From Desulfobacterales bacterium (GTDB taxonomy: Bacteria; Desulfobacterota; Desulfobacteria; Desulfobacterales; Desulfobacteraceae), in assembly GCA_022361315.1 (NCBI GenBank), contig JAKSBB010000665.1, positions 1 through 6,329 on the forward strand: a DNA stretch of 6,329 nt, given 5' to 3'. A program made the position numbers and the translations under genes. Positions 1 through 5,815 of this stretch are shown piece after piece. Positions within the stretch are counted from its first letter, which is position 1; every line of letters starts with the position of its first letter. The notes beneath the pieces are model-generated. The model was given only the letters and a program-made list of their open reading frames with translations, was not told the DNA's origin and did no database searches.

Positions 1-183
1 CAGAACCGGGACAGCCAGATGCGCACCCTGCTCACCAACGAATTCGATCTCTCCCAGGAGCAGATCACGGCAGTGCCCTTTGTGGACGCCATCCCCATTG
101 ATGCCCGGTCCATCTGCCGGAGTATCCAGGACAATTTGACCACCGGGCCCGGAGCCCGTGACACCAAAGGAGGTGACGCATGA
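1..183 (+). CDS. korA: 2-oxoacid (probably 2-oxoglutarate):ferredoxin oxidoreductase subunit alpha, C-terminal end (5' truncated by window)
   Basis: Only the last 60 codons lie in the window, in an open frame from base 1 to the TGA at 181-183. The peptide begins QNRDSQMRTLL and later reads VPFVDAIPIDARSI. This 'E/Q-NRD-x-Q-M/L-x-x-LL' segment is typical of the C-terminal end of the alpha (pyrimidine-binding) subunit of 2-oxoacid:ferredoxin oxidoreductases. The identification rests mainly on the complete beta subunit that follows with a 4-base ATGA overlap, the standard korA-korB arrangement. In the complex the alpha subunit supplies the gamma-like and pyrimidine-binding domains, and the beta subunit supplies the diphosphate-binding half and the Fe-S cluster. 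The last residues (after about residue 48 of the fragment) are Gly/Asp-rich, and their DNA also carries the korB ribosome binding site. Substrate specificity cannot be read from this fragment. Confidence 0.8.
   Translation, partial: QNRDSQMRTLLTNEFDLSQEQITAVPFVDAIPIDARSICRSIQDNLTTGPGARDTKGGDA
166..176 (+). promoter_or_regulatory. Strong Shine-Dalgarno sequence for korB inside the end of korA
   Basis: AAAGGAGGTGA is close to a full complement of the 16S rRNA 3' end. The GGAGGT core ends six bases before the korB ATG at 180. It lies within the last codons of korA, whose stop overlaps the korB start, so the two subunits are probably translationally coupled and made in equal amounts. Confidence 0.85.
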
Positions 184-1232
184 GTTCCCGCCGACCCAAT
201 TTCCGCCACCCGGACCTGCCCACCAATGACCTGGGGTATACCCGCCGGGATTATGAAGGACTGGACTCGACACTGTGCGCCGGCTGCGGCCATGACTCCA
301 TTTCCAATGCCATTATCCAGGCCTGTTTTGAACTCTCGGTGCCCCCCCACCGCGTGGCCAAGGTTTCCGGTATCGGGTGCAGTTCCAAAACCCCCACCTA
401 TTTCCTGGGAAAATCCCACGGCTTCAACTCGGTCCACGGCCGGATGCCCTCCATCACCACCGGGGCCAATATGGCCAACAAAGACCTGCTGTACATCGGG
501 GTTTCCGGGGACGGAGACACCGCCTCCATCGGTATGGGCCAGTTTGTCCATGTGGCCCGCCGCAACATCAACATGGTCTATATCGTCATGAACAACGGCT
601 GCTACGGCCTGACCAAAGGCCAGGACTCAGCCACGGCAGACAAGGGTTCGGCCACCCGAAAGGGCCGTCCCAATCCCTTTGAGTCCATTGACCTGTGTGA
701 AATGGCCCTCCAGCTGGGCGCGGGTTTTGTGGCCCGGGGATTCTCCGGGGACAAGGCCCACCTGGTACCCATGATCAAAGCGGCGATCAAGCACAAGGGC
801 TTTGCCCTGGTGGACGTGGTCTCCCCCTGTGTGACCTTTAACAACAGCGCGTCCTCCACCAAGAGCTACCACTGGGTGCGGGACCATATGGAAGCCACGG
901 GCACCTTTGATTTTGTCCCCTTTCAGGAGGAAATCCTTGCCGAGGTCCCCCAGGGTTCGGACACCACCATCACCCTGCACGACGGCAGCCTCATCCGCCT
1001 TCATCAAAGCGATGATTCCCTGGATATCACCAGCCGGCGGGCTGCGGTTGATGCCCTGGCAGCGCACCGGGAAAAGGGGCAGCTTCTCACAGGCATCCTC
1101 CATGTGAACCAGAGCCAGACCGATACCCACGACATCCTCGAGACCACCGAGGCCCCCCTTAACACCCTGACGGAAAAAGAACTCTGCCCGGGCAACAAGG
1201 CTCTGGAAGAAATCACAGACAATTACAGGTAG
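180..1232 (+). CDS. korB: 2-oxoacid:ferredoxin oxidoreductase subunit beta (probable 2-oxoglutarate type)
   Basis: This 350-residue protein is the TPP-binding beta subunit of the cytoplasmic KorAB enzyme, which interconverts 2-oxoglutarate plus CoA with succinyl-CoA, CO2 and reduced ferredoxin. Visible signatures are CAGCGH at 33-38, GIGCSSK at 64-70, HGRMPSITTGANMAN at 86-100, the TPP/Mg motif GDGD at 110-113 with its NN partner at 138-139, and CYGLTKGQ at 141-148. Cys33, Cys36, Cys67 and Cys217 match in spacing the four [4Fe-4S] ligands known for two-subunit 2-oxoacid oxidoreductases. The YGLTKGQ form favours a 2-oxoglutarate or broad 2-oxoacid enzyme over a pyruvate enzyme, but specificity is inferred. 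About 90 residues follow the catalytic core (from about 255), including TLHDGS and TGILHV; similar tails occur in longer KorB proteins. The start is fixed by the strong ribosome binding site and the ATGA overlap with korA. A hairpin terminator follows the stop. Confidence 0.9.
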   Translation: MSSRRPNFRHPDLPTNDLGYTRRDYEGLDSTLCAGCGHDSISNAIIQACFELSVPPHRVAKVSGIGCSSKTPTYFLGKSHGFNSVHGRMPSITTGANMANKDLLYIGVSGDGDTASIGMGQFVHVARRNINMVYIVMNNGCYGLTKGQDSATADKGSATRKGRPNPFESIDLCEMALQLGAGFVARGFSGDKAHLVPMIKAAIKHKGFALVDVVSPCVTFNNSASSTKSYHWVRDHMEATGTFDFVPFQEEILAEVPQGSDTTITLHDGSLIRLHQSDDSLDITSRRAAVDALAAHREKGQLLTGILHVNQSQTDTHDILETTEAPLNTLTEKELCPGNKALEEITDNYR

Positions 1233-1254
1233 ACGGGTGAACATAGATTAGACA

Positions 1255-1295
1255 GGGGCCGGCTGCAGGGTAGATACCTGTGCCGGCCCCGTTTT
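1255..1295 (+). terminator. Rho-independent terminator after korAB (possibly bidirectional)
   Basis: GGGGCCGGC at 1255-1263 pairs perfectly with GCCGGCCCC at 1282-1290. An inner CAGG (1266-1269) pairs with CCTG (1277-1280) around a seven-base loop. The hairpin is followed by GTTTTC, a short T-run, so it reads as a terminator for the + strand korAB operon, starting about 22 bases after its stop. It also lies between two convergent genes, and the minus-strand channel gene stops at 1332. On the minus strand the bases after the stem are T-poor, so intrinsic termination in that direction would be weak. Confidence 0.75.
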
Positions 1296-1331
1296 CAAGC
1301 TTAAATTTAGATATGGCGGGATACGCCCGGC

Positions 1332-2441
1332 CTAAAACCACTTCTCGTAAATTTCTTTGTACACCCCGTCCTCTTTTAATTTCAACAGGGTCCGGTTGAT
1401 GGCCTCTTGGAGATGACTGTCCTCAGGAAAGGCAAACCCGTAGTGGTTGCCGGCAAAGCCTTTGCCCACCAGTGCCACGTTACGGTTATCCTTTTCATGG
1501 TGCATCAGTCCGGGGAGATCGTAGACCACGGCTTCTACTTCTTCATTCATCAGCAACGCATAGGCCTCGGCAATGGTGGGGACTTCAATGATAATTGCAT
1601 CGTACTTTTGCAGGACCTCCACGGCGTAGGTGTCTGCCTTTGTTGCCACGGTTTTCTTGCTCAAATGAATGGGGCCGGAGATCCTGGATTCCAGCACCTC
1701 AATGTCCCGGACAAGAAATGCGGCATTGATGGGGGCCATGATCAGGCTGAGGGCGATGACGCCTGTAATAAATATCGGCAATGTGGTGAGCCGCCCCAGG
1801 AACCGCTTGGGATAAACGTCGCCGAATCCGATGGTGGTTTTGATCATCCAGGCACACCAGACCGCATCCGGGTAACCGTCCTTAAAACTGTGCCGTATGA
1901 GATTCGAACCTTTTTCAGCCATCCAGAGCCAGAATCCCCAGAAAAGAAGGCATCCGAACAGCATGAGAAACAGCCCTGCGATTTCCCAAGTGAAGAGTTT
2001 GCCGGCGATAATGGGTAGAATCGATTGGTTCTCGACGGTTTTTTTAATCAGTATCCCAAGACCGGCATTGAACGTGGGGCTTGAAAAGTTCATATCCTCC
2101 TCACGTTCCGCAGTGATGGTGATGCCACCAATGGCAAGATCTACTTTTTTGGATCTTACATTGTCGAGTTTGGTTTTGAAATCACTATAAACGTACTCGA
2201 ATTTCCACTGGTTATCCCGGGCGATCTTTTCCCAGAGGTCGATTGCAAAGCCCTGAACAGAATCCTGCTCAAATTTCTGGTCAGATCCCTGCCCCGGGCC
2301 GCCCTGTTCGCCAAAGACAAAGGGTTTATAATAGCTGATCCCCACGAGAAGCGGTCGATCCTGTCCATAAGTCCCGCCGGACAGGACCAAAACTAAGATG
2401 AGGGTGTAAAAGACCTTACGGACCATTCTGCACATTCTCAT
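1332..2441 (-). CDS. GluR0-like ligand-gated potassium channel: split periplasmic amino-acid-binding domain with inserted TM-pore-TM module
   Basis: This 369-residue membrane protein has the order of a prokaryotic ionotropic glutamate receptor. Residues 1-26 look like a signal peptide (basic start, hydrophobic 11-20, then SGGTYG). Lobe S1 (about 29-145) contains GFAIDLW at 64-70 and GGITITAEREE at 105-115, followed by FSSP. Residues 150-174 form TM1, 192-208 a re-entrant pore with filter TIGFGD at 203-208, and 218-243 TM2. Lobe S2 (about 250-369) contains VVYDLP at 305-310. Thr108 and Arg113 align with the residues that hold the ligand alpha-carboxylate in iGluRs, and Asp308 is placed to bind its amino group, so an amino acid ligand is likely. 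The filter predicts K+ selectivity. Plain SBP proteins end after S2 and lack the insert. There are 13 bases after the kinase stop, with GGGG at 2449-2452 seven bases before the ATG; ATGs at codons 3 and 6 are alternatives. The fold call is firm; ligand and ion are inferred. Confidence 0.85.
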   Translation of the reverse strand: MRMCRMVRKVFYTLILVLVLSGGTYGQDRPLLVGISYYKPFVFGEQGGPGQGSDQKFEQDSVQGFAIDLWEKIARDNQWKFEYVYSDFKTKLDNVRSKKVDLAIGGITITAEREEDMNFSSPTFNAGLGILIKKTVENQSILPIIAGKLFTWEIAGLFLMLFGCLLFWGFWLWMAEKGSNLIRHSFKDGYPDAVWCAWMIKTTIGFGDVYPKRFLGRLTTLPIFITGVIALSLIMAPINAAFLVRDIEVLESRISGPIHLSKKTVATKADTYAVEVLQKYDAIIIEVPTIAEAYALLMNEEVEAVVYDLPGLMHHEKDNRNVALVGKGFAGNHYGFAFPEDSHLQEAINRTLLKLKEDGVYKEIYEKWF

Positions 2442-2454
2442 CGGCAGACCCCGG

Positions 2455-4179
2455 TTACAAATCCTGAAGGGCCTTCTTCAGGGTTTCAATGGAAAAGGGC
2501 TTGGACAGGGCGGATGAAAATCCGAAATAGGTGCAGTTTTCCATGGTGGGATCGTTGGAGTAGCCGGAGGCCACGATGCCCTTGATGCCGGGGTTGAGGG
2601 AAAGAAGTTTTTCCATGGCTTCCACGCCGCCCATGCCATGTTTGACTTCGAGATCCAGAATCACCTTGCCGATGATCTTTCCCTCCAGAAGGCAGGAGCG
2701 ATATTTATCCACCGCCTCTTCACCGGTTCTGGCCAGGACGGGTTCGTAGCCCAGGCGTTCGAGGATTTTCCCGGTGATCTCCAGGATCATGGCATCGTCA
2801 TCCATAAAGAGAACCAGGGGTTTGCGGCTGGAGATCCTCCGGACGGGGGGATTTTCCTTTTTAACGGACTTGGTGGCTGCGGCTGTGGGGCCTTCCTTCT
2901 GGAAGACGGGGAGAATCATGTCCACCTGGGTGCCCTGACCCGGGCTGGATTCGATGCGGATGGTGCCCTGGTGATTCTTCACGATGGCCCAGGCAATGGA
3001 AAGGCCGAGGCCGGTGCCCTTGCTTTTCCCCATGGGTTTGGTGGAGAAATAGGGGTCGAAGACTTTTTCAATATCCCCTTCCGCAATACCGCGGCCGTGG
3101 TCGGTGATGGAGATGAGGACCATGCCCTGCTTGTCCGGATGGCTTTTGGCTTCGATCTTCACGGGCTCGGCCTTGTCCATGGCTTCTCCCGCATTGATCA
3201 CGATGCTTCTAAAAGCTTCCTGAAGCTGTTCCTTGTCTGCCTCCATGACCGGAGGCAGGTCTTCAATGTTCAGGTTAAATTGAACACCGTGCTCGGCTTC
3301 CATGGGCTCCAGGGCATCGGTGATAAAGCCATGGGTGTCGATGTGGGATTTGATACGGATGCCACCGCCCTTGGAGAAGACCACAAACTTGGAGGCCAGT
3401 TCCTTGGCCTGGAGGATGGACTGCTCGGCGTCGGACAGGTACTCTTTCACCGGATCGCTGCTGGCGATCATCTGCGCCAGGTTGATATTTCCCAGAGTGA
3501 TGGACAGGGTGTTGTTAAAGTCGTGGGCAATGCCGCCGGCCAGGGTACCGATGGCTTCCAGCTTCTGGGAGCGCAGGAGGCGTTCCCGGGCCTGGAGGAG
3601 TTCGTTTTCCGCCCGTTTCTTTTCTATGGCCACGGCAATGGTTTCGGAGACAAAGCTGAGCAGCTCCACATGGTCCTGGTTGTATTTGATGGGATTGTTG
3701 TAACTTTTCACCGCCATGACGCCGAGGACATCCCCCTGGATCATCAGGGGAACCCCCAGCCAGTTTTTGGGAAGGCTGCCCAGGACCCGGCCTTTGGCCG
3801 CGAGTTGTCCCAGTTCTTTTTCGTCCAGAAGCAGGGGCTTTTTCTTGAGAATGACATCGCCGGTGAGGGAGGGGTTTTCCCTGAAATTATGAATCCATTT
3901 GGGTGAAAGGTCTGCCTCCTGGTCCCGGCGGAATACGTATTGGACGGCGTTTTTATCCTGGTAGTAAACAGCAATGAAAAAATTTGTCATGTCCATGAGA
4001 GAGGACAAATGCCTGTGGATGGACCGGTAGAGGTCCTGGAGGGTTTCACTGGTGTTCAGGGCGCTGGCAATATGGAAAAGGGTCTCGTTGACCAACTCTG
4101 CCCGGCGGGTCCTGGCAACGGTTTGTTCCAATCTTTTGATCTGCTGTTCAAGCTCTTCGTAACTGGGTTTGTCACTCAT
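2455..4179 (-). CDS. Cytoplasmic hybrid sensor histidine kinase (coiled coil - GAF - HisKA - HATPase - receiver)
   Basis: From the chosen ATG this is 574 residues with no membrane segment or signal peptide. A short coiled coil (about 6-27, SYEELEQQIKRLEQ) leads to a GAF-type sensor (about 32-187, with LGVPLMIQGDVLGVMAVKS at 141-159). A linker helix follows, then the HisKA H-box GGIAHDFNN with phospho-accepting His219. The ATPase domain shows the N-box (Asn329 in INAGEAM), G1 DHGRG at 360-364, F-box FDPYFSTK at 374-381 and G2 GTGLGL at 388-393. After a linker rich in Ala, Lys and Pro comes a receiver domain (about 455-574) with acidic DDD at 460-462, phospho-acceptor Asp509 before GMGG, Ser538 and Lys560. 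All catalytic residues are present, so it should be active. A receiver after the kinase core suggests a phosphorelay or self-tuning; no Hpt or DNA-binding partner is visible. It is the first gene of a unit with the channel gene. The GAF ligand is unknown. Confidence 0.9.
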   Translation of the reverse strand: MSDKPSYEELEQQIKRLEQTVARTRRAELVNETLFHIASALNTSETLQDLYRSIHRHLSSLMDMTNFFIAVYYQDKNAVQYVFRRDQEADLSPKWIHNFRENPSLTGDVILKKKPLLLDEKELGQLAAKGRVLGSLPKNWLGVPLMIQGDVLGVMAVKSYNNPIKYNQDHVELLSFVSETIAVAIEKKRAENELLQARERLLRSQKLEAIGTLAGGIAHDFNNTLSITLGNINLAQMIASSDPVKEYLSDAEQSILQAKELASKFVVFSKGGGIRIKSHIDTHGFITDALEPMEAEHGVQFNLNIEDLPPVMEADKEQLQEAFRSIVINAGEAMDKAEPVKIEAKSHPDKQGMVLISITDHGRGIAEGDIEKVFDPYFSTKPMGKSKGTGLGLSIAWAIVKNHQGTIRIESSPGQGTQVDMILPVFQKEGPTAAATKSVKKENPPVRRISSRKPLVLFMDDDAMILEITGKILERLGYEPVLARTGEEAVDKYRSCLLEGKIIGKVILDLEVKHGMGGVEAMEKLLSLNPGIKGIVASGYSNDPTMENCTYFGFSSALSKPFSIETLKKALQDL

Positions 4180-4184
4180 GAATG

Positions 4185-4190
4185 CCACCT
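4185..4190 (-). promoter_or_regulatory. Ribosome binding site that sets the kinase start at 4179
   Basis: On the minus strand AGGTGG occupies 4190-4185, five bases before ATG at 4179-4177. An upstream in-frame GTG at 4188-4186 would give three extra residues (MAF), but it lies within this Shine-Dalgarno sequence, so the ATG is preferred. Confidence 0.7.
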
Positions 4191-4375
4191 GTACAACTTC
4201 AGCTGCGTCTTGATTCGCTGCTATTTAAAAAGTTCGGGCGCTTTTAGATCTGCTGTCGGTAGAAACAAAGGAAAGAATACCGCCATCCCCGGAATTTCGC
4301 AGCGCCTCAAGTTATGCTGTTTATTAGAAGTATGTATACTATCAAAAATTATTTAATTTATATACTTAATTTCTT

Positions 4376-4403
4376 AAAAAATATGGGGTTTTTCAGCAAC
4401 CCC
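4376..4403 (-). terminator. Terminator-like hairpin facing the minus strand
   Basis: GGGGTT at 4385-4390 pairs with AACCCC at 4398-4403 around a seven-base loop. Read on the minus strand, the hairpin is followed by ATA and then a run of six T (complement of the A-run 4376-4381), as in an intrinsic terminator. Read on the + strand there is no T-run. The stem is only six pairs. There is no minus-strand gene just upstream for it to end, because hisS runs the other way. Confidence 0.45.
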
Positions 4404-4445
4404 TGCAACATACCGGACAAGACTGAATATTATATATATTACCCA

Positions 4446-4475
4446 TTGACTAACACTCTGATTTTAATCTATATA
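4446..4475 (+). promoter_or_regulatory. Candidate sigma-70-type promoter for hisS(-aspS)
   Basis: TTGACT at 4446-4451 matches the -35 consensus at five of six bases. TATATA at 4470-4475 follows after 18 bases as a four-of-six -10 element. Transcription would begin near 4482, leaving a leader of about 45 bases before the hisS ATG. The surrounding DNA is AT-rich, so alternative -10 registers (for example 4472-4477) are possible. Confidence 0.5.
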
Positions 4476-4527
4476 TAGCGTTTGTATATTTTTGGCCGTA
4501 ACCCTATATAAGCAAAGACGAAAGATA

Positions 4528-5781
4528 ATGCAGACCATACGCGGGTTTAGAGATATATTACCGGAGCACATTGCCCTGTGGCAGAAGGTGGAAAGAGAAG
4601 CTGCCGACCTTTTTGAATCATTCGGATACAGTGAAATCCGGATCCCCATTCTGGAGAAAACGGAGCTGTTTGCCAGAAGTATCGGGGAGACCACCGACAT
4701 TGTTGAAAAAGAAATGTATACCTTCGCGGACCGGAAAGGGGATAAGCTGACCCTCCGCCCGGAAGCCACCGCCTCCATCTGCCGGGCCTATATCCAGCAC
4801 AAGCTGTATGCCTCCGAGCCGGTGCAAAAATTCTACCTCTTCGGTCCCATGTTCCGCCGGGAACGTCCCCAGAAGGGCAGATACCGCCAGTTTTACCAGA
4901 TTGATGCCGAAGTATTCGGGGTTGAATCCGCTTATATTGACAGCGAACTCATCTTCCTGCTCAACGAGCTGTTCAAGCGGCTGGGCCTGACGGGGCTGTC
5001 CGCCCATATCAACAGCCTGGGCTGCCCGGAATGCCGCCCCGCCTATCAGCAGGCACTGTTGGATTTCCTGGGGGAACGCAAGGAAACCCTGTGCACGGAC
5101 TGCAAACGCCGGATCGAAAAGAATCCCCTGCGGGTACTGGACTGCAAGGTGGAAACCTGCAGAGAGGCATTGAAAGGCGCCCCCACCACCGTTGATCACC
5201 TGTGCGAGGGCTGCGACGACCACTTCAAAACGGTTCGCGCCTCCCTGATCCGCCAGGGGGTAGACTTCAAGGTGGATCACGCCCTGGTCCGCGGCCTGGA
5301 TTATTACACAAGGACGGCCTGGGAAATTCAGACCACCAGCCTCGGTGCCCAGTCTGCGGTGGCCGGCGGTGGCCGGTATGACCGTCTTGTGGAAGAGCTG
5401 GGTGGCCCTGCCACACCTGCCATCGGTTTTGCCATCGGTTTTGACCGCCTGGTGGAGGTGATGGATCAGCTGGGAACCCAGGTTGATGAAAAGGCACTGG
5501 ACCTCTTTATCGTTCCCCTGGGCAACGCAGCCATGGACCTGAGCTACCACTGGTCCTGCGACCTGAACCGCGAGGGCGTCCGCACCGACACCGATTTCAG
5601 GGGCAAAAGCATGAAGGCCCTGATGAAAAGAGCCAATAAGCTTTCGGCCCGCTACGTGCTGATCGCCGGGGAAAACGAATTGTCGGAGAACAAGGCCATC
5701 CTCCGGAACATGGAAACAAAAGAACAGACCGATATTCCCGTGGATTCACTGGTTACCGATCTTGTGAAAATTTTAAAATAA
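4528..5781 (+). CDS. hisS: Histidine--tRNA ligase (HisRS)
   Basis: This complete 417-residue cytoplasmic class II aminoacyl-tRNA synthetase attaches histidine to tRNA-His; its length is normal for bacterial HisRS. The N-terminus IRGFRDILP (4-12) is the family's usual beginning. Motif 2 is FRRERPQKGRYRQFYQID (109-126), the histidine-binding HisA block is LVRGLDYYT (253-261), the Gly-rich block AGGGRYD is at 279-285, and motif 3 is GFAIGFDRL (300-308). The anticodon-binding domain fills about 325-417 (LFIVPLG at 326-332, DFRGKSMKALMKRAN at 356-370). The middle segment has four CxxC or single-Cys groups (166/169, 189/192, 206/211, 226/229), which could bind a metal. The frame stays open upstream to a TTG at 4492, but the ATG at 4528 gives the standard N-terminus; its ribosome binding site is weak (GAAAGA just upstream). 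aspS follows after 34 bases, probably co-transcribed. Confidence 0.96.
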   Translation: MQTIRGFRDILPEHIALWQKVEREAADLFESFGYSEIRIPILEKTELFARSIGETTDIVEKEMYTFADRKGDKLTLRPEATASICRAYIQHKLYASEPVQKFYLFGPMFRRERPQKGRYRQFYQIDAEVFGVESAYIDSELIFLLNELFKRLGLTGLSAHINSLGCPECRPAYQQALLDFLGERKETLCTDCKRRIEKNPLRVLDCKVETCREALKGAPTTVDHLCEGCDDHFKTVRASLIRQGVDFKVDHALVRGLDYYTRTAWEIQTTSLGAQSAVAGGGRYDRLVEELGGPATPAIGFAIGFDRLVEVMDQLGTQVDEKALDLFIVPLGNAAMDLSYHWSCDLNREGVRTDTDFRGKSMKALMKRANKLSARYVLIAGENELSENKAILRNMETKEQTDIPVDSLVTDLVKILK

Positions 5782-5803
5782 TAACGATTAACAGACTGGA
5801 TGT

Positions 5804-5808
5804 AAGGA
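5804..5808 (+). promoter_or_regulatory. Ribosome binding site that favours the GTG start of aspS
   Basis: AAGGA ends seven bases before the GTG at 5816. The alternative in-frame ATG at 5837 has GGGAG only one base upstream, which is too close, so the GTG start is preferred. Confidence 0.7.
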
Positions 5809-5815
5809 AAAAAAC

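Larger units (their letters stand above)
4180..4527. other. AT-rich divergent intergenic region between the kinase and hisS
   Basis: About 350 bases lie between the divergent kinase and hisS starts. The half next to the kinase (to about 4320) has mixed composition; 4320-4515 is strongly AT-rich, with several TATATA runs. I see no convincing protein-coding gene, tRNA or T-box leader. A plausible + strand promoter lies at 4446-4475 and a minus-facing terminator-like hairpin at 4376-4403, both listed separately. A 12-base imperfect palindrome (AGTATGTATACT, 4329-4340) and a second TATACT at 4361-4366 could be regulator sites or chance in AT-rich DNA. I could not find a well-spaced -35/-10 pair for the kinase on the minus strand: TTGATA (4345-4340) and TAATAA (4326-4321) are only 13 bases apart. 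Confidence 0.6.

Noticed and set aside
627..1244. Minus-strand open frame of 205 codons opposite the 3' part of korB
   Set aside because: It would cross the korB stop, overlaps conserved KorB sequence and shows no motif of its own.
1317..1329. Small hairpin CGGG/CCCG just after the channel gene as its terminator
   Set aside because: It has only four base pairs and no T-run on the minus strand, so it is much weaker than the neighbouring 1255-1290 hairpin.
2638..3906. Long + strand open frame (422 codons) opposite the kinase
   Set aside because: The minus strand encodes a complete kinase with every catalytic motif. The + strand reading is low-complexity (rich in Gly, His, Asp, Phe) and without a recognisable domain, as expected from GC-rich third positions.
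4329..4340. Palindrome AGTATGTATACT as a regulator operator
   Set aside because: It has five-base arms around a two-base centre in very AT-rich DNA. There is no second full copy, only TATACT at 4361-4366, so chance cannot be excluded.
4321..4345. Minus-strand promoter for the kinase from TTGATA and TAATAA
   Set aside because: The elements are only 13 bases apart, too short for a normal sigma-70 promoter, and no sigma-54 type GG/GC pair is visible.
4492..4527. Upstream TTG start adding 12 residues to HisRS
   Set aside because: The added residues (AVTLYKQRRKI) are not part of the HisRS family N-terminus, which begins just before IRGFRDILP. The TTG also lies only about ten bases after the predicted transcription start.
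4478..4527. T-box or attenuator control of hisS
   Set aside because: The leader after the likely promoter is only about 45 bases, with no specifier stem, no T-box sequence, no His-codon run and no terminator hairpin on the + strand.
4618..5550. Minus-strand open frame of 310 codons inside hisS
   Set aside because: It is antisense to a full HisRS with intact motifs. Its translation resembles no known family and has the Gln/Gly/Ala bias of a shadow frame.
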